This document shows positions 1 through 5,276 of a stretch of 5,923 nucleotides of DNA, piece by piece. How positions within the stretch are numbered: the first letter of the stretch is position 1; each line of letters opens with the position of its first letter. This stretch comes from CAYWFU01 sp964457585 (GTDB taxonomy: Bacteria > JACRDZ01), in assembly GCA_964457585.1 (NCBI GenBank), contig CAYWFU010000116.1, forward strand, positions 1 to 5,923, written 5' to 3'. Under the pieces are notes generated by a model. That model had not been told where the DNA came from and ran no database searches. It worked only from the letters and a program-made list of their open reading frames with translations. Made by a program: the position numbers and the translations under genes.

Positions 1-3
1 TAA

Positions 4-137
4 TATGGCATTTGCGAAATGGCTGTTTTGTCACCCTGAACTTGTTTCAGGGTCTCAAAATACCTTGATTTTATTAGATGCTGAAACAAGTTCAGCATGA
101 CATTTTGTTTAATTCTTGGCATTTCGCAAATGCCATA
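4..137. repeat. Nested palindromic repeat element (134 bp) with 18-bp terminal inverted repeats
   Basis: Positions 4-21 (TATGGCATTTGCGAAATG) are the exact reverse complement of 120-137. Inside, CTGAACTTGTTTCAG at 36-50 is the exact reverse complement of 81-95, and each inner arm is itself a hairpin (CCCTGAA/TTCAGGG at 34-52 and GCTGAA/TTCAGC at 80-96). The right outer arm also folds alone: GGCATTT, CGC loop, AAATGCC at 118-134. The element holds no open frame. The CCCTGAACTTGTTTCAGGG-type core resembles REP-like repeats found in many environmental bacterial genomes, which is from memory and not checked. It lies 12 bp past the stop of the cytochrome gene, so its hairpins could end or stabilise that transcript. 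No clear target-site duplication is seen. Confidence 0.85.
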
Positions 138-149
138 ATAATTCAAAAA

Positions 150-1589
150 TTAAAATTCAATCAACATAATTTTACTAGCCATATCTATTACTGGCACTTC
201 AGGTGCTTTTTCTTTAAGAAGTCTTTTCAATAAATCAGGATCAATAGTTCTATATTTTAGCACTGCTTCGATCTTAATTGGGGATATTGCAGAAACAGGT
301 ATTTCAAAAAAGAAATTTTCAGTTTTGAAACTTTTTGGAGGGATTCTATAATCATAAAGTATTTTTTCGGCAATTGCGACATTAATAACCGGATTTCCGT
401 TTTTATCACCAAATATAGTATTATAAATAATACTGTCATTTTCAATTTTACCATTTGTATTAAGAGCGCCGGATTTAAATAAAATTTTCCTTTCCTTATC
501 TGTTATCTGAATAAATAGCCATATTTGTCTTATTTCTGTAACACCTGTTGGGAGATAATGTCCAGCGCCGGAATTAATCACTTTTATTTTTATTAATGAT
601 TTCATTCCTTTTGCATAATTTCCTTCTTTGATTATCTCAATATCTGCCGCATTGAGAAGTCTTTCTATCGCCATCTCAGAATGAGTAACGCTATCAAGAA
701 TTTTTGGCACTATTGAATTGCCGCCAACAAAATAATGTGCCCATATATGATTCCTGGTTTTTCCATCCTTTGCTGATTTTCCCGGATTATCCGGCAGTTT
801 AGTTTTCCCTGTTACTGGCATACCAGGTTTCTGCCGCATATGACAATCCTGACAGTGCGTACTTGTTTCAGGATCACCAGTATTATAAGGGCTGTCCTTC
901 CATTCATCATATGTATTTTCAATTTTTAATTTATTAACTTGATGGCTGACATTATGGCATAAACCACAAAACTCTGATCGTGTATGAAGTTGTGAATATT
1001 TTGAAAGATGCGAATCAGTGTATGCATCCTTGCGAGGACCAAGCATTAAAGGTATCCCCTCTTTGCCTAATTGAGTTCGCATTTTATACCCGGCATCACC
1101 AATATGCTCTGCTTCATTTATATTATGACACCAATTACAAAAAATACCCTGAGAAGGAAGAAAAGCGAGTTTGCTGTAATCAAAATTAAGATCAGAAATT
1201 GCGCCAGAACGAAATCCCAATGGAGTATGACATTTAATACAGGATTTCATTGCCAGAATTTCATCCTCAGTTTTTATATCAGCATTAAATAATTTTGTGA
1301 TTGCCTGCCATAAAGGGTCTTGAAATGCCTTGCTATGCATTGAGCCTTTCCACTGCTCATAAATTTCAGTATGACATTTACCGCAAACTTCAGGGCTGAC
1401 AAATTGGGATACTTCAACTTTTTGAAGTTCAGCATCATTAGATTTTATTTTTGTACTGTCAATTTCAACAGTTTTATTTACAATAATTTTAGTACTGTCA
1501 TGTCCATTTTCTTCAGATTCAGCTAAAAGACAGGAGTTTATTGTAAAAAAGATAATTAATAGATATTTAAATTTTAATATTTTATTCAT
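150..1589 (-). CDS. Five-heme c-type cytochrome, cytochrome c554-like, probable exported lipoprotein
   Basis: This 479-residue protein has five CXXCH heme-attachment motifs at residues 69-73 (CGKCH), 117-121 (CIKCH), 151-155 (CNWCH), 208-212 (CGLCH) and 246-250 (CQDCH). Extra histidines that could act as distal ligands include H85 (in WKGSMHSKAF), H194, H202, H281 and H285. The N-terminus has lysines, a hydrophobic stretch (9-19) and Cys20 preceded by INS, an atypical lipobox, so it is exported and possibly lipid-anchored. Residues 30-60 look like a polar linker. After the heme region, a mostly beta domain (about 330-479) carries the GAGHYLPTG motif at 341-349, seen in c554/hydroxylamine-oxidoreductase-related multiheme cytochromes. 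The role is periplasmic electron transfer or an unidentified redox reaction; the substrate is unknown. AAGAGAG lies just before the ATG. It starts 25 bp after the TSUP gene, so the two probably share a transcript. It appears intact. Confidence 0.9.
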   Translation of the reverse strand: MNKILKFKYLLIIFFTINSCLLAESEENGHDSTKIIVNKTVEIDSTKIKSNDAELQKVEVSQFVSPEVCGKCHTEIYEQWKGSMHSKAFQDPLWQAITKLFNADIKTEDEILAMKSCIKCHTPLGFRSGAISDLNFDYSKLAFLPSQGIFCNWCHNINEAEHIGDAGYKMRTQLGKEGIPLMLGPRKDAYTDSHLSKYSQLHTRSEFCGLCHNVSHQVNKLKIENTYDEWKDSPYNTGDPETSTHCQDCHMRQKPGMPVTGKTKLPDNPGKSAKDGKTRNHIWAHYFVGGNSIVPKILDSVTHSEMAIERLLNAADIEIIKEGNYAKGMKSLIKIKVINSGAGHYLPTGVTEIRQIWLFIQITDKERKILFKSGALNTNGKIENDSIIYNTIFGDKNGNPVINVAIAEKILYDYRIPPKSFKTENFFFEIPVSAISPIKIEAVLKYRTIDPDLLKRLLKEKAPEVPVIDMASKIMLIEF

Positions 1590-1614
1590 AGGCTCTCTTA
1601 AAATAGCAAGCAGT

Positions 1615-1977
1615 TCATTTACCGAATAAATATTTTAAACCGATTATCAATAAATATATCCCAAATAATCTCTTTAAAAGTAAAGGTGAAGTTATATTAG
1701 CAAGATACGCTCCTATTAATCCTCCCAAAATAAATCCTGAAGCAATAATAGCAGCTGATTTTACATCCACATGTCCATTGCGGTAATATTCCATAACCGC
1801 AAGAATTGTTATTGGAGGCAGCATAGTTGCTATGGCAGTTCCTTGCGCAGTATGCTGTGAGAAACCCATAAAAAACATCAAACCGGGAATAATAATCGTA
1901 CCTGCTCCCAACCCTAAGAAACCACCTACAATACCGCCGACTATGCCAAGTATAATACAAAATAGAATTTTTTCCAT
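1615..1977 (-). CDS. Half-size TauE/SafE (TSUP) family membrane transporter
   Basis: This 120-residue, very hydrophobic protein has about four membrane segments. The start carries the family's glycine-rich signature (GIVGGIVGGFLGLGAG, residues 11-26, followed by TIIIPGLMF). A TAxGTAIATMLPP loop (43-55), a GHVDVKSAA connection (68-76) and a closing G-rich helix pair (80-118) follow. TSUP proteins export or import sulfite, sulfoacetate and other sulfur or organic anions. Most are about 250 residues with two repeats, but single-repeat members near 120 residues are known and presumably work as dimers; the clean ends here suggest this is one of those, not a truncation. AGAGGAAA sits about 9 bases before the ATG. 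It is the first gene of a pair with the downstream multiheme cytochrome (25-bp gap), and tusA lies upstream. A sulfur-compound substrate is an inference from that context. Confidence 0.85.
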   Translation of the reverse strand: MEKILFCIILGIVGGIVGGFLGLGAGTIIIPGLMFFMGFSQHTAQGTAIATMLPPITILAVMEYYRNGHVDVKSAAIIASGFILGGLIGAYLANITSPLLLKRLFGIYLLIIGLKYLFGK

Positions 1978-2008
1978 ATAGCACTTTCCTCTTTATAGGT
2001 TATATCAT

Positions 2009-2037
2009 ATTATTCCAAATAAAGAATAATTATTCAA
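2009..2037 (-). promoter_or_regulatory. Candidate promoter for the TSUP-cytochrome operon, overlapping a 12-bp palindrome
   Basis: Reading the minus strand, TTGAAT (2037-2032) and AATAAT (2014-2009) are 17 bases apart, a reasonable sigma-70-like arrangement about 32 bases before the TSUP ATG. The perfect palindrome GAATAATTATTC (2024-2035) overlaps the -35 box and could be an operator. The region is very AT-rich, so such matches arise easily by chance. If the organism belongs to the Bacteroidota, its -33/-7 promoter rules would differ. Confidence 0.3.
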
Positions 2038-2082
2038 GATTATTTTAGAGACCAAGAGAAAAAATATGCGATCAGCTATATA

Positions 2083-2286
2083 ACTCAAGTTGACTGACTT
2101 TTTATAACATAAAATTAATAATAAATATTCCTATCAGAGACAGTAGATACCCCTGTGGCTCAGTCTGTCTGCCACAGGGCATCTACATTATGTTTTAAAT
2201 CAATAAATGTCCGCAGGACACTACAATTTTGCATTTTAAATTTTGAATTTTGAATTTATCTCCACAAAAACTCAGTCAACCTGAGT
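2083..2286. mobile_element. MITE-like element with 15-bp inverted ends and ATATA flanks, inserted at the tusA stop codon
   Basis: The left end ACTCAAGTTGACTGA (2083-2097) matches the reverse complement of the right end (2272-2286, ACTCAGGTTGACTGA) at 14 of 15 bases. ATATA flanks both sides directly (2078-2082 and 2287-2291), consistent with a target-site duplication, although the palindromic TATATA context makes its exact length uncertain. The 204-bp body codes for nothing. It contains a perfect 9-bp hairpin (CCCTGTGGC 2151-2159 with GCCACAGGG 2171-2179, extended by TAGAT/ATCTA) and a small TGTCC-GCA-GGACA hairpin (2208-2220). The right end lies inside the tusA frame and supplies its last two residues and TGA. 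With the element and one ATATA removed, the tusA frame reads ATT ATA TAG, so the original stop was probably exactly at the insertion point. Confidence 0.7.
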
Positions 2287-2515
2287 ATATAATTGCATCC
2301 TCATTTTTTTGAATAATTATTTCCCAATCAGTCTGACTAAAACGTTTTACTTCAAGAATTTTGTGCCCGTCAAATTCCATCGCGCTAGGAACTTCGCTGA
2401 CTGCTTGATCATAATCCACAATAATTTTTAATATTTGCCCAATTCGTAAATCATCCAATGCCAATTTTGCTTTAACAAAATTATCAGGGCAGATTGTGCC
2501 TTTAAGATTTAATTC
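2276..2515 (-). CDS. tusA: TusA/SirA-family sulfur carrier protein, start codon lost (probable pseudogene or partial gene)
   Basis: The frame reads ELNLKGTICPDNFVKAKLAL and continues through GQILKIIVDYDQAV and GHKILEV to WEIIIQKNEDAIIYSG, about 79 residues. This is the whole length of a TusA domain: beta strand, CPxN active site whose cysteine carries the sulfur atom, helix, then three strands. TusA-like proteins pass sulfane sulfur for tRNA thiolation, molybdopterin, or sulfur oxidation and reduction. The frame stays open upstream only to 2536, then meets TGA at 2537-2539, with no ATG, GTG or TTG between. The first usable start (TTG, 2462-2464) would remove the active-site cysteine. The original start seems lost where the gene joins the 3' remnant of pstC, which overlaps it in another frame (2502-2515). 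The last residues, YSG, come from the inserted MITE. Identity is firm; whether it is expressed is doubtful. Confidence 0.75.
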   Translation of the reverse strand, partial: ELNLKGTICPDNFVKAKLALDDLRIGQILKIIVDYDQAVSEVPSAMEFDGHKILEVKRFSQTDWEIIIQKNEDAIIYSG

Positions 2516-3003
2516 CTTTGTATAAAGGAATAGACATCATTTCTCCAAAGGTATTAGCAATAAAAGCTAGAAGCGGATATGACGAATCAAAAATCGATTT
2601 AGGCAAAATATTAAGACTGCATCCGCTAACCATAAGAACTGCTATTGTCTCTCCAAAAGCATGCGATAATCCTAAAATTATTGCAGCAATAATCCCCGGC
2701 CAATGCTTTTTTTAGCACAACATGTTTTATTGTCTGCCATTTTGTTGCACCTAATGCTAACGATGCTTCTCTTGCTTCAAAAGGTATGATTCTAATAATT
2801 TCTTCAATGATAGATATAATCAGCGGTGAAATCATTATTGCTAAAACTATGCCTCCTGCCAGAACAGAATATCCTGTATAATTATCAGAAATAAATGGGA
2901 AAAACGGTAAATGTTCGCTAAAAAAAGGCATTAAATAATCTCGAACCAGCGGTATAATTACTAATATTCCCCAGACTCTATAAATTACTGGAGATATCCC
3001 GCT
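2502..3003 (-). pseudogene. pstC: Phosphate ABC transporter permease PstC, truncated and frameshifted remnant
   Basis: The first frame (3003 to about 2694) reads GISPVIYRVWGILVIIPLV, then GYSVLAGGIVLAIMISPLII, EEIIRIIPFEAREASLALGA and TKWQTIKHVVLKKALAG. This is the permease core, with the EAA-type loop that contacts the PstB ATPase. At GCCGGGGATT (2691-2700) the frame breaks. One extra base (four G where three are expected) shifts it, and the family resumes in the next frame as IIAAIILGLSHAFGETIAVL and MVSGCSLN, then SSYPLLAFIANTFGEMMSIP, ending at TAA 2502-2504. The segments before the conserved IPSVxYG region are absent, and the last membrane helix after MMSIPLYK is missing. About 165 codons remain of a normal length near 300. 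PstC with PstA forms the inner-membrane channel for phosphate. The lost ends make this non-functional even if the extra G were a sequencing error. Confidence 0.85.
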
Positions 3004-3050
3004 TTAAATATAAACCGAATGCTATAATAAAAACTAAATAGACCCTCCTC

Positions 3051-3070
3051 GTTGCTGCAACAACAGCAAC
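3051..3070. repeat. Small perfect hairpin between the pstC remnant and the DUF488/Fic fragment
   Basis: GTTGCTG (3051-3057) pairs perfectly with CAGCAAC (3064-3070) across a 6-base loop. The nearby GCATGCCATGC (3072-3082) is also nearly palindromic. On the minus strand, 3004-3088 can be read as a short open stretch with a hydrophobic run (VYLVFIIAFGLYLK), which could be eroded coding sequence, but I cannot assign it to a family. It is not followed by a T-run on the minus strand, so it is not a convincing terminator. Confidence 0.4.
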
Positions 3071-3085
3071 AGCATGCCATGCAAA

Positions 3086-3358
3086 TTATTGTTTGATTCT
3101 TTTTTTTGCAAATACTGCCATACTGCCAACTGTTTTACTGATAAAATTTTTTCTAGTGAACTTTTGGATTGAAATGCCTCGCATCAGTTTTTCAACATCT
3201 TCATCAGAAAGCCGGGCGCCTTCGATGCGGGTTGATGCTCCTGTGGAAGTTACCAGAACATCAACAAGTGTTGATATCCCTGCTTGTTTGAGATGATTTA
3301 TAAAACCATCAATACTTTTACCTTCATATCCAAGTGTATATAATGAATTCTGTTCCAT
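3086..3358 (-). pseudogene. Chimeric fragment: DUF488 N-terminus fused in frame to a piece of a Fic-family protein
   Basis: The 90-codon frame has three parts. Residues 1-34 (SLYTLGYEGKSIDGF, then LKQAGISTLVDV) match the conserved start of DUF488 proteins (LYTIGYEGKSxxxF, LVDVR). Residues 36-67 (TSTGASTRIEGARLSDEDV, then EKLMRGISIQKF) match the SSxRIEGxxLSDEEVExLxRG segment before the catalytic domain of many Fic-family proteins. Residues 68-90 are unassigned. The rest of DUF488 and the whole Fic catalytic core, with its HPFxxGNGR motif, are missing. A good AGGAG (3362-3366) precedes the ATG, and the start is 21 bp after the toxin stop, so it may still be translated with the toxin-antitoxin pair. 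Function of the product is unlikely. The assignments rest on recalled family patterns: DUF488 is firm, Fic is fairly firm. Confidence 0.7.
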
Positions 3359-3370
3359 ATTTCTCCTATT
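3309..3370. repeat. Direct repeat copy A (DUF488 5' end), flanking the toxin-antitoxin cassette
   Basis: This 62-base segment aligns without gaps to 3871-3932 with 51 of 62 positions identical. It covers the first 17 codons of the DUF488-like start and about 12 bases of its leader, including the ribosome-binding region. Homology outside the coding part argues for duplication or related gene copies, not chance. Confidence 0.8.
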
Positions 3371-3379
3371 TGATTTCTG

Positions 3380-3673
3380 TTAAAAAATATTACCTAATAA
3401 CTTAGCACCATGGCATATTGCAACAATTTCAATAAAATCTTCTTTTATGCGATAAACTATTCTATAATTTTCAAATATTTTTTCTCTTAAATTGTCATCA
3501 TTATATTCTGGGACAATTCGTCCTGATTTTGGAAATTGAGGAATGAATTTAACGATTAAATTTATTTTCTTTGCAAATATTACCGCATAATATTCAGAAT
3601 CTTTATTAATATAATTACAAATGTCTTCGAAATCTGAAGTGGCTTTAGGAGACCATCTTATTTTGTGAGCCAT
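3380..3673 (-). CDS. RelE/ParE-family toxin of a type II toxin-antitoxin pair
   Basis: The 97-residue protein shows the full RelE/ParE fold pattern: IRWSPKATSDFEDICNYI (residues 5-22) for the first strand and helix, a second helix (YYAVIFAKKINLI), then FPKSGRIVPEY, REKIFENYRIVYRI and a closing strand ending in HGAKLL. The NYRIVYR and GRxVPE blocks are typical of the ParE/RelE branch. At the usual HGxR position this protein has HGAK. Members inhibit DNA gyrase (ParE) or cut mRNA on the ribosome (RelE); sequence alone does not decide which. It overlaps the antitoxin gene by 16 bases (3658-3673), the usual sign of translational coupling. Both frames are intact, unlike everything around them, as expected if loss of the antitoxin is lethal while the toxin persists. 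Confidence 0.9.
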   Translation of the reverse strand: MAHKIRWSPKATSDFEDICNYINKDSEYYAVIFAKKINLIVKFIPQFPKSGRIVPEYNDDNLREKIFENYRIVYRIKEDFIEIVAICHGAKLLGNIF

Positions 3674-3846
3674 TTTGACATCCTTTTCTCGACATCTTCG
3701 TGTGATATCCCTTTTCCTTCATCAAGTTCTTTTAAGCCTTTATCAACTTGAAGTTTAAAATATAATTCAGTAATAATATCATCTATTGTAATATTTTCAG
3801 GCAGAGAATTAATCATATTAATTACCTGTTGTTTTGTTCCTGACAT
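3658..3846 (-). CDS. Antitoxin partner of the RelE/ParE toxin
   Basis: This small acidic protein of 62 residues begins MSGTKQQVINMINSLPENIT and continues with a helical stretch (TIDDIITELYFKLQVDKGLK), ending in ELDEGKGISHEDVEKRMSKW. The GLxELDEGKGISHEEVxxRMxKWL tail is common in small proteins encoded directly before RelE/ParE toxins and probably wraps the toxin. No clear DNA-binding motif is visible, although the first half could form a small helix bundle. A near-perfect Shine-Dalgarno AAGGAGGTG (3860-3852) precedes the ATG by 5 bases and is much stronger than its neighbours', in keeping with the need for excess antitoxin. It is first in the pair and overlaps the toxin by 16 bases. The family has no name I can give with confidence. 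Confidence 0.85.
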   Translation of the reverse strand: MSGTKQQVINMINSLPENITIDDIITELYFKLQVDKGLKELDEGKGISHEDVEKRMSKWLTK

Positions 3847-3929
3847 TTTAGCACCTCCTTAATTTTTACATCAATACTTTTACCTACATAACCAATTGTA
3901 TTTAAAGAATATGGTTTCATATCTCTCAT
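3822..3929 (-). pseudogene. Short DUF488 N-terminal remnant leading into the antitoxin gene
   Basis: A 35-codon frame starts MRDMKPYSLNTIGYVGKSID. From its second methionine (3918-3920) it matches the DUF488 start, with 11 of 17 residues identical to the other DUF488 fragment (3358 downward). Homology stops right after KSID; the rest is read through the antitoxin's ribosome-binding site and start in another frame, ending at 3822. It is a remnant, not a gene, but translation from it could act as a leader for the antitoxin. Confidence 0.6.
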
Positions 3930-3932
3930 ATT
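3871..3932. repeat. Direct repeat copy B (DUF488 5' end), upstream of the toxin-antitoxin cassette
   Basis: This is the partner of 3309-3370, in the same orientation (51/62 identical, no gaps). The two copies start 562 bp apart and enclose exactly the antitoxin-toxin pair with its ribosome-binding site. At 18% difference it is too diverged for a recent target-site duplication. Confidence 0.8.
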
Positions 3933-4400
3933 GGTTTTTTTTGCAAAAAATTTTATAATTTAAAATGTAACTTCAATCTAATCCTTAGGTGTTTTTTTCA
4001 ATTATATATTGTGCTCTTTTTAGTAATTCATCAAACCTACCCATTCCAAAGAACCTTCACACATTAACTGTAATCACCAAATTACTGAATAATCACATTT
4101 ATTCTTGATTTTGCAATACAAACATTGTTTTTTATGGCGTGACATCAACAATATAATTTATTGTAACATATAGAATAAATAACAACAATTAATATTTACA
4201 ATAATAACAAATTGATTTTAGATATAAATTTTAAATGTTTTAATAAACCAGATTGCCCTGCTGCTTATTGACTGGGAGATAGGGCAGGTATGTAGAAGCT
4301 GGTAAAAAAAGCTGACATAAAGTCAAATAAAAAATATTTCAACATGTTTTTTATTGAATATACTTCCAGTTGACTGGTCAGTTTTTTTAAAATACTAATT
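3933..4400. other. Gene-free AT-rich stretch between the toxin-antitoxin region and the pstS remnant
   Basis: I find no gene in these 468 bases. On the minus strand, MGRFDELLKRAQYIIEKNT can be read from 4043 down to TAA at 3984-3986. This looks like a possible protein remnant, but it is only 19 codons and I do not recognise it. TGCCCT (4254-4259) and AGGGCA (4281-4286) form a weak inverted repeat with a 21-base loop. CCAGTTGACTGGTCAG near 4368-4383, followed by a T-run on the plus strand, recalls the AGTTGACTG plus T-run at the left end of the 204-bp element, but it has no visible partner end. Any promoter for the antitoxin should lie in the right-hand half; none stands out from the AT-rich background. 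Confidence 0.5.
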
Positions 4401-4991
4401 TTACTTTAATTCGTTCAAAACTTTCTCTCTTTCTGCTCTGGTTAAAGACAGACTTGTTCCAACTTCATCAACAATCTTTATGCCTTCATCGGAAAGAGCA
4501 AACTCAATAAACTCTTTAACAATGCCTTTTGCTTTACCTTTTACAAAAAAATAATTTTTTCTTGTTGCCGGATATCTTCCTGATCTTATTCCTTTTATTG
4601 CCTCATCGCGTGTTTGATAAACTTCATCGGCATCAGCTGTCCCATTCTCATTTGAATCAATTGGTACTATTTTTGCGTCTTTTACGATTGATCCATCCCT
4701 TGTGAAAATGTAGCTGAAATTATTATATCCAATGCCTATCGGATCTCTTTTTGCAGCTTCAAGAAGTCCGGGATCGCCATAAATTCCAATGCCTTTTAAG
4801 TCTTCCTGTTTTTTCCCTAAATACACTGCCCAGCTTGCTGCTGCACCACAAGCATCAGAACGGGTATATACATGTAATTTTTTATTTATATTCCCTCCCG
4901 TTATTAGATTTTGCAGTTTTAAAATCCCCCTGTATCCCCCTTTAATAAAGGGCATTGACACTAAATATGCTTTTAAATTGAGCATTGACAA
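4401..4991 (-). pseudogene. pstS: Phosphate-binding protein PstS, C-terminal part only, 5' end replaced by repeat sequence
   Basis: From about residue 28 the protein reads LITGGNINKKLHVYTRSDAC, GAAASWAVYLGKKQEDL, YGDPGLLEAAKRDPIGIGYN and GTADADEVYQTRDEAI, ending SLSLTRAEREKVLNELK. This is the C-terminal half of the periplasmic phosphate-binding protein of the PstSCAB importer. The TRSDACGAAASW segment is the conserved loop that contacts the ligand in this subgroup. The normal length is near 300; about 170 residues remain, with the export signal and N-terminal lobe missing. Residues 1-27 (including SMPFIKGGYRGILK) are translation of the adjacent inverted-repeat element, so the ATG at 4989-4991 is not the original start. 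No good ribosome-binding site is seen there. Without a signal peptide and first lobe it cannot bind phosphate in the periplasm. It lies between the porin and pstC remnants, as expected for a pst operon. Confidence 0.85.
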
Positions 4992-5264
4992 TTGAGCATT
5001 GAGAATTGAAAATTAAAACATCCTTTTGTCTATTGTTTTCATACTATTTGAATATTCGATAGTGATTAATTGAAATTCATTATTCTCACTGCAAAATTAA
5101 TTAATCTTTCTTTAATATCACAACATTTTACAATAGTGTCATCTTAGTTTTAATGCTCAATTGTCAATGCTCAATGCTCAATTATCAATTAAAATTTCTT
5201 GATGACAAATTAATAAATATTAAATATTTAGTATCAATGCCATTGCCCCTTTAATAAAGGGGGA
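4935..5264. mobile_element. Inverted-repeat element of about 330 bp between the porin and pstS remnants
   Basis: The left end (4935-4968: TCCCCCTTTAATAAAGGG, then CATTGACACTAAATAT) is mirrored by the right end (5224-5264) apart from a few changes and about 7 extra bases at CCATTG. Inside, a second inverted pair is built from the simple unit ATTGAGCATTGACAATTGAG (4976-5019 against 5147-5194). The centre (5020-5146) is AT-rich with no gene. Both ends contain the palindromic CCCCTTTAATAAAGGGG. Units like this are widespread in environmental bacterial genomes as short interspersed repeats, which I recall but have not searched. No target-site duplication is evident, so it could be a composite of several repeats and not one transposed unit. 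The true left limit may reach about 4913, where pstS homology begins. Confidence 0.65.
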
Positions 5265-5276
5265 ATAAAGAGAGAA

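Noticed and set aside
980..1292. Two plus-strand open frames of about 70 codons
   Set aside because: They lie antisense to the heme-binding region of the cytochrome gene, show no family pattern, and contain cysteine-rich text that is just the reverse strand of the coding sequence.
1697..1984. Minus-strand frame of 95 codons overlapping the TSUP gene
   Set aside because: It is the TSUP gene read in a shifted frame; tyrosine- and arginine-rich composition with no membrane pattern.
2518..2715. Plus-strand frame of 65 codons
   Set aside because: It is antisense to the second half of the pstC remnant and has no recognisable features or ribosome-binding site.
3309..3932. Direct repeats as att sites of an integrated element
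   Set aside because: The copies differ at 11 of 62 positions, both code for the same protein start, and no integrase or tRNA gene is present between or beside them.
4366..4390. CCAGTTGACTGG followed by a T-run, as a terminator
   Set aside because: The stem is 5 bp with a 2-base loop, too tight to fold well, and the T-run is on the plus strand where no gene ends.
4751..4995. Plus-strand frames of 64 and 68 codons
   Set aside because: Antisense to pstS and to the CCCCCTTTAATAAAGG repeat; the text follows from those sequences.
4976..5194. Repeated ATTGAGCATTGACA units as a CRISPR array
   Set aside because: Units are adjacent, of varied length, partly in inverse orientation and without spacers of even size; they are simple-sequence inverted repeats.
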